A stretch of DNA of 64,000 bases from the NCBI GenBank assembly GCA_942490895.1, contig CALNZC010000080.1, positions 1 through 64,000 of the forward strand, read 5' to 3'. Positions 53,668 to 63,048 of this stretch are shown one piece after another. Source of the DNA: JAGNXB01 sp942490895 (GTDB taxonomy: Bacteria > Bacteroidota > Bacteroidia > Chitinophagales > Saprospiraceae). A program made the translations under genes and the position numbers. Numbering within the stretch: position 1 is the first letter of the stretch; each line of letters opens with the position of its first letter. The notes below the pieces were generated by a model. It made no database searches, was not told where the DNA came from, and saw nothing but the letters and a program-made list of their open reading frames with translations.

Positions 53668-54939
53668 TCAGGTCTTCCGCTTTTTCTTTCGGGCAGCCGG
53701 AAAAAGGACATTATTCAAGATCAGCCGATATCCGGGAGAATTGGGATGCAAGTTGAGATCTGTTTCAGGATCGCCAACAAAATGTCGATAATCTTCAGGG
53801 TCATGTCCTCCATAGAACGTCCAGAAGCCCTCTCCCAGATCTCCGTGGATATATCGGACCTCATTGGCAGGTTTATTATCCCCTAAGACGAGTACGTTGG
53901 TTTTGACATAATCCTTGACAAATGCAGTGGTCTGGCCCATGAAGCCTTTGATTGTGCGGGTATGGCATTGGGTCAGCATACTGGGGACAGGGTCCCATTT
54001 GGCTGAAAATTCGAACAGACTGAAGTAGTCCGTATCCGGATTGCGTTGCGTGGCATTATCAATGTTCGAATATTCATACACCAATGGGTCCATGACCAAT
54101 TTGTAATTGGTGAAGGCAAAGCCATGGTCGTAATTCAGTTTGGATTGGGCCTGTTTGTCAGCCGCATCGCCATCATACATAGCGGCACATATGTCTACAC
54201 CCTCTGCGGCCAATGCAATATCGTACGTGTCTGTTGCAGAACACATGGCAAACATGAAACCACCCCCTCCGACAAATTCCCGAATCTTTTTCACCACGGA
54301 TAACTTCATTTGAGATACCTTTTGATATCCCAGTTCCTCCGCGAGTGCTTCCATTTTCTTTTGGTTTTCCTTGTACCAGGGTTGTGAGCTGTAGGAACGA
54401 TAGAACTTTCCATACTGACCCGTGAAATCCTCATGGTGCAAGTGAAGCCAGTCGTATTGAGAAAGCTGATCGGTCAGAACCTCCCGATCATAAACTGTTT
54501 CATAGGGGATTTCAGCATAGGTCAAGACCAGGGTGACGGCATCATCCCATGGTTGAATTCGTTTTCCTTTAGAATCAAATTCCGGAGTATACACGGCCAC
54601 CTTCGGCGCTTTCTCCAGTTTCATGGCTTCCATATTGACTTCCGGGTTGCCTATTTCCGTGAGGATCTGGTTGAATTGGCCATCTGGAATGATCTCATAA
54701 GTGACCCCACGGGTCAAGCATTCTTTTTCGAAAACCGGGTTGTTGGCAAAAGCAAAACTGCCTCCCCGATAGTTGAGCAGCCAGTACGTTTCGATGCCCT
54801 TATCCAGTACCCAATAGGTGATTCCATATGCCTTGAGATGGTTCTTCTGCGTTTCATCCATGGGGAGGAGGATGTGAGCGGCATCCAGTCGGGCAGCTAA
54901 ACTGATCAATAGGGCAAATACTAGGGTCAATATTCTCAT
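53668..54939 (-). CDS. secreted protein, labelled asparagine synthetase B in relatives
   Basis: A 423-residue exported protein. The signal peptide (LVFALLISLAARLDA) ends near residue 20. The body has the HILLPMDETQKNHLKAYGI block, YDWLHLHHEDFTGQYGKFY, and a glycine-rich FVGGGGFMFAMCSATDT segment that looks like a type-1 glutamine-amidotransferase-like or DUF4159-type Rossmann fold. Homologues in Bacteroidota often carry the name asparagine synthetase B, but none of the AsnB landmarks are here (no N-terminal Cys2, no SGGxDS ATP motif), so that name is not supported. Function unknown. The C-terminus is strongly basic (ARKKKRKT). Confidence 0.8.
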   Translation of the reverse strand: MRILTLVFALLISLAARLDAAHILLPMDETQKNHLKAYGITYWVLDKGIETYWLLNYRGGSFAFANNPVFEKECLTRGVTYEIIPDGQFNQILTEIGNPEVNMEAMKLEKAPKVAVYTPEFDSKGKRIQPWDDAVTLVLTYAEIPYETVYDREVLTDQLSQYDWLHLHHEDFTGQYGKFYRSYSSQPWYKENQKKMEALAEELGYQKVSQMKLSVVKKIREFVGGGGFMFAMCSATDTYDIALAAEGVDICAAMYDGDAADKQAQSKLNYDHGFAFTNYKLVMDPLVYEYSNIDNATQRNPDTDYFSLFEFSAKWDPVPSMLTQCHTRTIKGFMGQTTAFVKDYVKTNVLVLGDNKPANEVRYIHGDLGEGFWTFYGGHDPEDYRHFVGDPETDLNLHPNSPGYRLILNNVLFPAARKKKRKT

Positions 54940-55053
54940 AACTCTTCCTTTCTGGTGATTTCTTCGGGCAAATGGATATGGATTGAAACGTTTGGGATGG
55001 CAAGATGTTACCTTGGCGGCCGATCATTCCACTGAAGTTTTTCCGAAGGGGTA

Positions 55054-55061
55054 TAACTTTG
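55054..55061 (+). promoter_or_regulatory. -7 box upstream of VWA gene
   Basis: TAACTTTG, 35 bases before the GTG start at 55097. No -33 TTTG found. Confidence 0.4.
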
Positions 55062-55096
55062 TGGGCTAGTTCTCGTTTCATCCCATAAATCGAATC

Positions 55097-57187
55097 GTGG
55101 GTAATATTAGTTGGCCATTTCCCTGGTGGTATATTTTAGGTTGTCTGGCAGTCGGGCTGATTGTTGCAGGTATTCTCTATTATCGGACCTCAGAATTTCA
55201 TGAACGAAAGCCATGGGTTCGCTGGTCTTTGGCTGCCATCCGGACACTCGTCGCCACACTTTTGGCGATATTGCTGCTCTCTCCATTGATCAAACGGGAG
55301 GAGAGTGAGCTCCGTAAACCGGTCATCGTTATTGCTCAAGATGCCTCATCATCTATTGCAAAAACGAACGGTGCCGAACAACTGATCCAGGATCTGGAAC
55401 AGCTTCGATCCGACCTGTCTCAGGATTTCGATGTGCAAGTATATGCTTTTGGCCAATCTGTTCGACCGGAATTTGACCCGACATTCGCAGATCAAGAGAC
55501 AGATCTGGCCGCTGTCTTGACCTATATCCGCGACGTCCTCGGACAGGACAACCTTGGGGGGATCGTGCTGGCTACAGATGGACTGTACAATACCGGGGCC
55601 AATCCCAGGTATAGCCGAAATGTAGCGGCAACACCTGTTTTTCCATTAGCCCTGGGTGATCCAACCCCCATGCGCGACATCGGCATCAAACGTGTATTTC
55701 ATAATCAAGTCGCCTACCAAGGGGACAAGTTTCAGGTACAGGTTGACCTCCAGGGGAGAAACTGCAAGGGTTCACGTTCGGAATTGATTATTTCCGAAAT
55801 CAGAGATGGCAAACCCGTCATTCTGCAAAAGGAACCGGTGTCTTTGGATGCGGATCCTTTTTTCATCACGATTGAAACCCTGCTGGAAGCCGGCAGGGCA
55901 GGAGTGCATCACTATCGATTTGCAATACAGCCGATCTCCGATGAGCAGAACACGGCCAACAATACCAGAGATATCTATGTCGAAATTTTGGATGCCAGAC
56001 AAAAGGTACTGATCATCGCAGATGCCCCCCATCCAGATCTCACCGCTCTGAGACAGAGTCTGTCGTCCGATCGAAATTATCAGGTGGAATTGAGATATGG
56101 CAAAGAGCCAGGCAAGGGGCTACGGGAATATGATCTCATTATTCTGCACCAGATCCCTTCCAGCCGTCAGTTGTATGCGGATCTGCTGGAGGAGGTCAAG
56201 CGCTCTCGAATACCCTTGTGGTTTATTCTGGGCGGACAATCTGACCTGCGCACCTTGCGTGCATGGCAGAGTCTCCTGGAGATCAGAGGGGATGGTCGCA
56301 GTACAAATGAAGTCCAGGCCATCGTAGATCAGAAATTCTCAGTCTTCACACTTGAACCGGACCTGTATACTCAGTTGCCCCAGTTTCCGCCAATGATTGC
56401 CCCGTTTGGGGACTATCGATCAGATCCGGGAGGACGGACTCTCTTACGTCAGCGGATCGGTGCAGTTTCCACAGAATACCCTTTGTGGATCATGGGCGAA
56501 GAGAATGGCGTTAAGCTGGCAGTCCTGGCTGGCGAAGGGCTATGGAAATGGAGATTATTTGATCATCTCCAACATGGGAATCAGGCTATTCTGGATGAAT
56601 TGATTCGAAAAACGGTGCAATTTCTCAGTTTGAAGGAGGATAAACGTCGCTTTCGGGTGACGACTGCTCGTCAGGTATTTGCAGAAAATGAGCCTATTCT
56701 TTTCGATGGGGAATTGTATAATGACAACTATGAGCTGGTCAATGAACCGGATGCACAGGTCGTATTGAAAGATTCGGAAGGAAAGGAATATCCCTTCACG
56801 ATGAATAAGGTCGGAAAGATCTATGCCTTACAAGCCGGCTTATTTCCTCCTGGAAATTATAGTTATAAGGCCAAGGCCACCCAGGATCAGAAAGAACTGA
56901 CCTATGATGGCAAGTTCAGTATTCGGGAAGTGAATGTCGAGCAGGTGGAAACACAAGCGGATCATGATCTGCTGCAAGGACTGGCTGCCGAGTCCGGCGG
57001 GAAAATGATCTTGCCTTCTGAGCTCAAGAGTTTGGCAGAGCAGATCCGGGGAGATCAGCGCATGAAGCCCATTTTATTTACCACCATGGAAACCAAACCA
57101 GCTATTCATTTACGCTGGATCTTTGGTATTCTCCTGGCCCTGTTGGCGCTGGAATGGACGGTGAGAAGATACTTAGGTAAGTACTGA
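55097..57187 (+). CDS. von Willebrand factor A-like membrane protein
   Basis: A 696-residue protein. Two N-terminal helices (about 12-30 and 44-64) and one C-terminal helix (IFGILLALLALEW) flank a large periplasmic part. The N-terminal half of it is VWA-like: VIVIAQDASSSIA carries a metal-adhesion DxSxS motif and GIVLATDGLYNTGANP the conserved TDG. Beta-sandwich and glutamine-amidotransferase-like segments follow. The overall plan (BatA-like helices, VWA, C-terminal helix) is a common Bacteroidota membrane protein of unknown job. It starts at GTG. Its stop overlaps the bshB1 start by one base (TGATG), so the two are coupled. Confidence 0.82.
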   Translation: MGNISWPFPWWYILGCLAVGLIVAGILYYRTSEFHERKPWVRWSLAAIRTLVATLLAILLLSPLIKREESELRKPVIVIAQDASSSIAKTNGAEQLIQDLEQLRSDLSQDFDVQVYAFGQSVRPEFDPTFADQETDLAAVLTYIRDVLGQDNLGGIVLATDGLYNTGANPRYSRNVAATPVFPLALGDPTPMRDIGIKRVFHNQVAYQGDKFQVQVDLQGRNCKGSRSELIISEIRDGKPVILQKEPVSLDADPFFITIETLLEAGRAGVHHYRFAIQPISDEQNTANNTRDIYVEILDARQKVLIIADAPHPDLTALRQSLSSDRNYQVELRYGKEPGKGLREYDLIILHQIPSSRQLYADLLEEVKRSRIPLWFILGGQSDLRTLRAWQSLLEIRGDGRSTNEVQAIVDQKFSVFTLEPDLYTQLPQFPPMIAPFGDYRSDPGGRTLLRQRIGAVSTEYPLWIMGEENGVKLAVLAGEGLWKWRLFDHLQHGNQAILDELIRKTVQFLSLKEDKRRFRVTTARQVFAENEPILFDGELYNDNYELVNEPDAQVVLKDSEGKEYPFTMNKVGKIYALQAGLFPPGNYSYKAKATQDQKELTYDGKFSIREVNVEQVETQADHDLLQGLAAESGGKMILPSELKSLAEQIRGDQRMKPILFTTMETKPAIHLRWIFGILLALLALEWTVRRYLGKY

Positions 57188-57909
57188 TGAATAAAGTTGA
57201 CCTGTTAGCCATCGGGGCACATCCCGATGATGTTGAATTGGCCTGCAGTGGCACTCTGCTCAAACATCTGGCGATGGGGTATTCTGTTGGATTACTGGAT
57301 CTGACCCTGGGGGAATTGGGCACTCGTGGTTCGGCAGAATTAAGAACCTCCGAAGCGATGGCTGCTGCAGAACGGATGGGGGCCAGCTTCCGCACACAAC
57401 TCAACCTGGGTGATGGCTTCTTTGAAGTTGAGGAATCTCGACTGCGAGCGGTAATTGGGGTCATCCGTGCTTGTCAACCGACACTCATTTTCGCAAATGC
57501 TCCAGATGATCGGCATCCGGATCATGGCCGAGGAGCGGAACTGGTCAAAAGAGCGGCATTCCTCAGTGGCTTGCGGCGTATCGAAACAATAGGCCCCAAC
57601 GGTTTGCCCCAGGAGGCCTGGCGGCCGAAAGCAACCTACCACTATATCCAGGATGAGCACCTTGATCCGGATATGGTAGTGGACATTTCGGATTTCCAGG
57701 AAAAAAAGTTGGCTTTGATCAAGACATTCCGGTCTCAGTTTTATGACCCGCATTCAGCAGAGCCCGATTCTCCAATCAGTGGTAAAGACTTTCTGGACCA
57801 CATTATTGCACGCGCTCAGATTATGGGCCGACCTGCGGGTTATGCCTATGCAGAAGGTTGGATCACCAATCGATACCCCGGTGTTCAGGATCTCATGCTA
57901 CTGGACTAA
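57187..57909 (+). CDS. bshB1: bacillithiol biosynthesis deacetylase BshB1
   Basis: A 240-residue zinc-dependent LmbE/PIG-L-family deacetylase that removes acetyl from GlcNAc-malate on the way to bacillithiol, the low-molecular-weight thiol of many Bacteroidota. The zinc motif AHPDDVEL is at residue 12-19, and HPDHGRGAELV supplies the third ligand; GELGTRGS is the BshB1 loop. The length and C-terminus (YAYAEGWITNRYPGV) are family-typical. bshA and bshC are not in the window. Translationally coupled to the VWA gene. Confidence 0.93.
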   Translation: MNKVDLLAIGAHPDDVELACSGTLLKHLAMGYSVGLLDLTLGELGTRGSAELRTSEAMAAAERMGASFRTQLNLGDGFFEVEESRLRAVIGVIRACQPTLIFANAPDDRHPDHGRGAELVKRAAFLSGLRRIETIGPNGLPQEAWRPKATYHYIQDEHLDPDMVVDISDFQEKKLALIKTFRSQFYDPHSAEPDSPISGKDFLDHIIARAQIMGRPAGYAYAEGWITNRYPGVQDLMLLD

Positions 57910-57949
57910 TAAGGGCAGCTCTATCAATCCCTCTCTATGTCTAGAGGAA

Positions 57950-58267
57950 TCACTTGCCTTCCAATCGGTCCACCGTGGGCTGATCACCTATCCGGAACCG
58001 AACCGGTACTCCTGACCATTCTTCGAGTTCTCTTTCTTTGCGACAAAACCAGGCTTTTGAGGCCAGGTTTAAACGGAAGTTTCCGGGTGCTTGCTCATCA
58101 GCACTTCTGTTTAGGTCTTGAACGAGCCATTGATCCAGACGCTCTGGCAAAGTGGTTGTTCCTGATGTTTCCGGAAGAACATGCTGTGCCTGGATTGTGG
58201 ATAACCAAATACAACTGGTCAAGACCACTCCGACCAATCGGAGAATGATATGGGTAGGTCGAACCAT
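57950..58267 (-). CDS. small secreted hypothetical coupled to acyl-CoA carboxylase
   Basis: A 105-residue protein. A signal peptide (IILRLVGVVLTSCIWLSTIQA) is followed by about 75 residues with KAWFCRKERELEEWSGVPVRFRIG and a C-terminal LEGK. Short proteins with a similar (FC...E..R(F/L)RLG..D...LEGK) layout are frequent in Bacteroidota, where they have no known function. It starts 3 bases after the stop of the carboxylase gene, so it is probably cotranscribed. Function unknown. Confidence 0.7.
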   Translation of the reverse strand: MVRPTHIILRLVGVVLTSCIWLSTIQAQHVLPETSGTTTLPERLDQWLVQDLNRSADEQAPGNFRLNLASKAWFCRKERELEEWSGVPVRFRIGDQPTVDRLEGK

Positions 58268-58270
58268 GTG

Positions 58271-59914
58271 TTATGTCTGAAGCACTCCAGGATTGAAGGT
58301 TTCAACAGGGGCATGGTTGGCAGCTTCAATCCCCATGGAAATCGCCTGCCGGGTATCGAGTGGATCAATGATCCCATCGACCCACATGCGGGATGCAGCA
58401 TAGTAGGGTGAGGCTTGTTCGTCGTATCTGGATTTGATCTTTTGGAAGAGTTCTTCTTCTTCCTCTGGTTGTGGTGGGTGCCCTTGTTTCTTCAATCCGG
58501 CCACTTGAATTTGTGTCAGGACCTTTGCCGCTTGTTCACCACCCATGACTGCGATCTTGGCGGAAGGCCAGGCCAGGATGATCCGGGGATCATAGGCTTT
58601 GCCACACATGGCATAGTTTCCAGCACCGTAAGAATTTCCCATTATGATCGTAAACTTGGGCACGGTAGAGTTGGCCACGGCATTAACCATTTTGGCACCG
58701 TCCTTAATGATGCCGCCGTGCTCTGAACGTGAGCCGACCATAAATCCAGTCACATCGTGCAGAAAGACTAATGGTATCTTCTTTTGGTTGCAATTCATGA
58801 TGAATCGCGTGGCCTTGTCTGCACTGTCTGAATAGATGACCCCTCCAAATTGCATTTCCCCCTTCCCGTTTTTCACAACTTCACGGTGATTGGCCACTAT
58901 TCCGACTGACCATCCATCAATACGGGCATAGGCACAAATGATGGATTTGCCGTAATCCTGCTTGTATTCGGTGATTTTAGAGTCATCGACCAATCTCTTG
59001 AGGATTTCCTTGGTGTCGTAAGGCTTCCCGGAGTCGCCCGGGAAGATGCCATAGATCTCTTCAGGAGGGAATGCAGGGGGGACTGGCTTGATCCTGTCGA
59101 AGCCGGTGTAATCCGGTTTGCCGAATCGGCTGACCAGGTCACGGATGGTTGCCAGACAGGTCTGGTCGTCCGGCATTTTATAATCGGTCACACCAGAAAT
59201 CTCACAATGTGTCGATGCGCCACCCAGGGTTTCCTGATCGACATCTTCACCAATGGCTGCTTTCACCAGGTATGGACCGGCAAGAAAGATGGAACCGGTA
59301 CCTTCAACGATCAGTGCCTCATCGGACATGATCGGTAGATAGGCTCCACCAGCCACACAGGATCCCATGACGGCAGCAATCTGAGGGATTCCCATAGATG
59401 ACATCCGGGCATTATTCCGAAATATGCGTCCAAAGTGTTCCTTATCCGGAAAGATCTCATCCTGCATGGGAAGGTAAACACCGGCACTGTCTACCAGATA
59501 GATGATCGGAATACGGTTTTCCATAGCGATCTCCTGTGCACGCAGGTTCTTCTTCCCTGTCATGGGAAACCAGGCGCCTGCCTTCACCGTTGGATCATTC
59601 GCGACGACGATACAGATCCGTTTGGCGATATACCCCAGACCGACGATCACGCCGGCGGCAGGGCACCCTCCGTGTTCCTCATACATGTCATTGGCCGCAA
59701 AAGCACCGATTTCTAAAAACGGGGAATCCTTGTCCAGGAGTTGCTGAACGCGTTCTCTGGGGGGGAGTTTTCCCTGTGCGGCGAGCTTTTCCATTTTCTT
59801 GGTGCCGCCACCAGCTTTGATCCGTTCCAAAAGGTGGATCATCTTCGATACACCCAAACGATTGGCGTCTTCGTTCTTATTGAAATTGAGGTCGTATTCC
59901 TTTTCTTTACTCAT
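58271..59914 (-). CDS. acyl-CoA carboxylase beta subunit (carboxyltransferase)
   Basis: A 547-residue biotin-dependent carboxyltransferase of the methylcrotonyl/propionyl-CoA group. The N-half binds acyl-CoA (KLPPRERVQQLLD, YIAKRICIVVANDPTVKAG, CVAGGAYLPIMSDEALI, with GTGSIFLAGP), and the C-half binds carboxybiotin (FGGVIYSDSADKATRFI, PLVFLHDVTGFMVGS, GNSYGAGNYAMCGKAYDPR, WPSAKIAVMGGEQAA). The start is taken at 59914 (MSKEKEY) rather than three codons upstream. The biotin carboxylase alpha subunit is not in the window. It likely serves leucine or odd-chain acid breakdown, or carboxylation of a related acyl-CoA. Confidence 0.92.
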   Translation of the reverse strand: MSKEKEYDLNFNKNEDANRLGVSKMIHLLERIKAGGGTKKMEKLAAQGKLPPRERVQQLLDKDSPFLEIGAFAANDMYEEHGGCPAAGVIVGLGYIAKRICIVVANDPTVKAGAWFPMTGKKNLRAQEIAMENRIPIIYLVDSAGVYLPMQDEIFPDKEHFGRIFRNNARMSSMGIPQIAAVMGSCVAGGAYLPIMSDEALIVEGTGSIFLAGPYLVKAAIGEDVDQETLGGASTHCEISGVTDYKMPDDQTCLATIRDLVSRFGKPDYTGFDRIKPVPPAFPPEEIYGIFPGDSGKPYDTKEILKRLVDDSKITEYKQDYGKSIICAYARIDGWSVGIVANHREVVKNGKGEMQFGGVIYSDSADKATRFIMNCNQKKIPLVFLHDVTGFMVGSRSEHGGIIKDGAKMVNAVANSTVPKFTIIMGNSYGAGNYAMCGKAYDPRIILAWPSAKIAVMGGEQAAKVLTQIQVAGLKKQGHPPQPEEEEELFQKIKSRYDEQASPYYAASRMWVDGIIDPLDTRQAISMGIEAANHAPVETFNPGVLQT

Positions 59915-60177
59915 ATCGTGCATACCACTGTTCCATCAGCCAAATTAGGGGGGATTTGGCAAAAGTTGGGAATCTATCTCTGAAGACGGGCACCTCTATC
60001 AACCCCACTCAATGGCCAATCTAATCTCTATAGGATTCTGACTAAAGTAAACCTACGCGATAATTCGTTATTTCTCAATCACTTAGCTATGGCTAGGTTC
60101 TTTCGAAATGCCTAGTCTCGCTTGGTTTTCTTTAGTCTTGGCCTATTTCGGAGGTTAATAGAAGTGCCCAGAAGAAT

Positions 60178-61596
60178 TTATCGCAGAAAAATGTACTTGA
60201 ATTCACCGGGATAATTGGCGTATTGACCTTCCAGGGTCATTTTGCCGGAAGTATCCATTAGTTCCAGGCAATGGACCATGTCCCGAATAGCCTTGCCGTT
60301 GATCTTGCGAATAATAAATTCCGGTTCCATGTTTACCTGGTCAGCCTTACTACCCGGTTCGATGGACTGTACGATGACACCTTTCTCACCAAATTTTCGT
60401 GCTTCTGTGACTTGTAGTTCCCGAATACCCATTCCGGTTTCCTGGTAGAGGGCATCTGCTCTTGGATCGAGAGTAAGGGCTACTGTTTTGATCTGTTGGA
60501 GGGTCACTTTGGTTTGTCGGGTTTCACCATCCCGGCTGTACTTGATCGAGAGTGTCTGACCAGGACGAGCCCGTGCCACTTGCTCTTGCAGTTCGGGTAC
60601 AGATTGGGTCCGGTTGCCTTCAATGGTTAGGATGACATCTCCGCGTCTCAGTCCCCCTTCGTATGCCGCACTGCCATTGTTGACACGAGTGATAAGGACA
60701 CCTTGGCCGGGCCGGAGTCCCACCTCCACAGCCTGTTTCTGATCGATATTGTCTACGTTGATACCCAGAATTCCACGTTGAACGGTGCCAAATTCTTGAA
60801 GATCACCAACGACTTTTCGTACCAGATTGGAAGGAACGGCAAAGGAGTATCCCTCGTATTTTCCTGATTTGGTAATGATCGCCGTATTGATTCCGATCAA
60901 GTCTCCACGTGTATTGACAAGCGCGCCTCCGCTGTTTCCCGGATTGATGACGGCGTCCGTTTGAATAAAGGACTCCACCCGGTAAACGTCATCCAGAATA
61001 TTGATACTGCGGCCTTTGGCACTGACGATACCTGCTGTGACGGTTGATTCCAGATTGAAGGGGTTTCCTACAGCGACCACCCATTCGCCAACTCGCAAGC
61101 TGTCCGAATTGGCAAAGTCCACATAGGGGAGATTTTTCATTTCAATATGAATCACTGCGATGTCTGTCGAAGGATCGGTTCCGACCAGAGTAGCGATATA
61201 TTCTCGTTGATCATTCAACGTCACCTCAATACGGTTGCCTTCTGCGATGACATGGTGATTGGTGACGATATATCCATCTGAAGACAGGATGACGCCTGAT
61301 CCGGTAGAACTTTCTTCATCAAATCCAAGGAACCGGTATTCCGACTTTTTTACTGCCCGGATATTGACCACGGCAGGTGTAACCTTGTCTGCTGCGAGAA
61401 TGAAATCTGTGGGTGCTGAAGCCCGGTAGGCCGGCCCTGCGGGGATGGGTTCAGCCTTTTCGGACAATCCGGCCAGATAGGCTGGTTGTGTTTGCGTCAT
61501 CAAGAGAGATCTGGGCTCATCGAAGGCACGATAGATACCGATCGCCAGGAGAGCACTGATCAAAGAAGTACAAATCATCAGAACGAGCCACTTCAT
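60178..61596 (-). CDS. DegP/DegQ-like serine protease with PDZ domains
   Basis: A 472-residue HtrA-family protease. One N-terminal helix (2-22) anchors it to the inner membrane facing the periplasm. Protease domain: TNHHVIAEG with His115, DPSTDIAVIH with Asp145, and NPGNSGGALVN with Ser222. Two PDZ domains follow (GVLITRVNNGSAAYEGGLRRGDVIL, then a weaker one near the C-terminus, GVIVQSIEPGSKADQVNMEPEFIIRKINGK). It degrades or chaperones misfolded envelope proteins. Upstream, between 61597 and 61791, no clear promoter was found. Confidence 0.93.
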   Translation of the reverse strand: MKWLVLMICTSLISALLAIGIYRAFDEPRSLLMTQTQPAYLAGLSEKAEPIPAGPAYRASAPTDFILAADKVTPAVVNIRAVKKSEYRFLGFDEESSTGSGVILSSDGYIVTNHHVIAEGNRIEVTLNDQREYIATLVGTDPSTDIAVIHIEMKNLPYVDFANSDSLRVGEWVVAVGNPFNLESTVTAGIVSAKGRSINILDDVYRVESFIQTDAVINPGNSGGALVNTRGDLIGINTAIITKSGKYEGYSFAVPSNLVRKVVGDLQEFGTVQRGILGINVDNIDQKQAVEVGLRPGQGVLITRVNNGSAAYEGGLRRGDVILTIEGNRTQSVPELQEQVARARPGQTLSIKYSRDGETRQTKVTLQQIKTVALTLDPRADALYQETGMGIRELQVTEARKFGEKGVIVQSIEPGSKADQVNMEPEFIIRKINGKAIRDMVHCLELMDTSGKMTLEGQYANYPGEFKYIFLR

Positions 61597-61791
61597 GTAA
61601 TAGGTTTAGTAGGGATAACGCAGAGAAATCTATGATTGAGATATCTTCGTTGTAATTATCTGATTTTTAACCAATTTCAGGAGAAAACGGTTCACGAACA
61701 AGGGTTCCGTCAATTTAAGGCTTTATTCCGGGGCCCAATACATTCGCCTTTATTCTTGTTTGCGAGGATTGTCGCTATTGAAAGTTACATT

Positions 61792-62586
61792 ATGACCCTG
61801 CTTCCTTTCCACAAATACCATGGTACTGGAAATGATTTCATTCTCATAGAAGATCCGGAAGGTCTGTGGGAATACCGGCTGTCACAGCCTTTGATTGAAG
61901 CATTGTGCACACGGCATACGGGGATCGGCGCTGATGGTCTTATGCTTTTACAACGGACTGCTGGTTATGATTTTCGAATGGTGTATTACAATTCAGACGG
62001 CCATGAATCCTCATTTTGTGGGAATGGTTCCCGCTGTCTGGTTGCCTTTGCGCACCAATTGGGTTGGATCGGTAAAGAAGCCTGGTTTGTCGCGTCAGAT
62101 GCCGACCATGAAGCCCGGGTCCTGGATGATGGCAAGATCTCTGTTCATATGAAATCGATTGCTCGGGTGCAGCCACACGGCCCTGGTGTAGTATTGGATT
62201 CAGGGTCCCCGCACTATGTTACCTGGGTGCCAGATGTGGATCAAGAGGATCTGATCCATCGTGCTCACCAAGTCAGATATGCTCCAGAGTTTTCAAAAGA
62301 GGGGATCAATGTCAATTTGCTGGAAGAATGTGAAGGCGCATTGAAGATTCGAACCTACGAACGAGGGGTTGAAGACGAGACCCTATCCTGCGGCACAGGA
62401 GTGACTGCTTCTGCAATCGCATGGGCGGCCAATCAACAAGCAGAGGGCCACGGTCAGGTTCAAATTCACACGAGAGGTGGTGATCTGAGTGTCAGCTGGG
62501 AAAGAGGGTACTACGGATTCAGAAATATCTGGTTGACAGGCCCGGCAATGGCTGTCTTTAAAGGAACGGTGCCATTATCTTCCTGA
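61792..62586 (+). CDS. dapF: diaminopimelate epimerase
   Basis: A 264-residue pyridoxal-independent epimerase that converts LL- to meso-diaminopimelate for peptidoglycan and lysine. The two catalytic cysteines are Cys76 (FCGNGSRC) and Cys200 (SCGTGVTAS). The N-terminal FHKYHGTGNDFILIE is the family opening, so the ATG at 61792 is chosen over the frame opening at 61636. It is divergent from the protease gene and converges with the TPR gene, with adjacent stop codons. Confidence 0.95.
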   Translation: MTLLPFHKYHGTGNDFILIEDPEGLWEYRLSQPLIEALCTRHTGIGADGLMLLQRTAGYDFRMVYYNSDGHESSFCGNGSRCLVAFAHQLGWIGKEAWFVASDADHEARVLDDGKISVHMKSIARVQPHGPGVVLDSGSPHYVTWVPDVDQEDLIHRAHQVRYAPEFSKEGINVNLLEECEGALKIRTYERGVEDETLSCGTGVTASAIAWAANQQAEGHGQVQIHTRGGDLSVSWERGYYGFRNIWLTGPAMAVFKGTVPLSS

Positions 62587-62904
62587 TCAATCCAGAAAAT
62601 ACTCATCATACAGGGTCCGGAGTTCTCCGTTGGAATGCTTGTCTCCCTGGTTTTTAGTCATCTCCAATCCTGATTCAAAGACTTCTTTGGCACGTTCGAG
62701 CTGGTTTAGCTGAACGAGAAGGTGACCATAGTGGTAATAGGTGCCGGTATATTCAGGGCTGTGTTCTATTAACCAGGCATACTCGGCTAACGCATTCTCC
62801 CATGATTCATTTTTTTCCCATTCTTTCGCCAGTGCAAACCGGAGAAATGGATCTTGAGGCATATCCTTCAACATGCTGGTAATGCGTTCCATACGATCAG
62901 TCAT
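62587..62904 (-). CDS. tetratricopeptide-repeat protein
   Basis: A 105-residue protein with about two TPR-like helix pairs (FLRFALAKEWEKNESWENALAEYAWLIEHSPEY and TYYHYGHLLVQLNQLERAKEVFESGLEM). Small soluble TPR proteins act as scaffolds; no partner is evident. Its stop codon adjoins the dapF stop. Confidence 0.8.
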   Translation of the reverse strand: MTDRMERITSMLKDMPQDPFLRFALAKEWEKNESWENALAEYAWLIEHSPEYTGTYYHYGHLLVQLNQLERAKEVFESGLEMTKNQGDKHSNGELRTLYDEYFLD

Positions 62905-62998
62905 ATCCCTGTTTTTATCATCATATAGTGTTCTGAAGAGGCCAGGTTGAAGGTGTTGTTTTCAAGGACTGGTCAACCGAAAGTGCGCATTAAATGTC

Positions 62999-63006
62999 TA
63001 TATTTG
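62999..63006 (+). promoter_or_regulatory. -7 box upstream of etfB
   Basis: TATATTTG, 42 bases before the etfB ATG. The -33 motif is unclear. Confidence 0.5.
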
Positions 63007-63048
63007 CAGCGCTTTATTCATACTGGCAACGCCGGAAAAGGAGAATAT

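Noticed and set aside
59924..60177. Possible small RNA or promoter in the 254-bp gap upstream of the carboxylase gene
   Set aside because: No hairpin with a T-run, no TAnnTTTG match at a sensible distance and no open frame; nothing to call.
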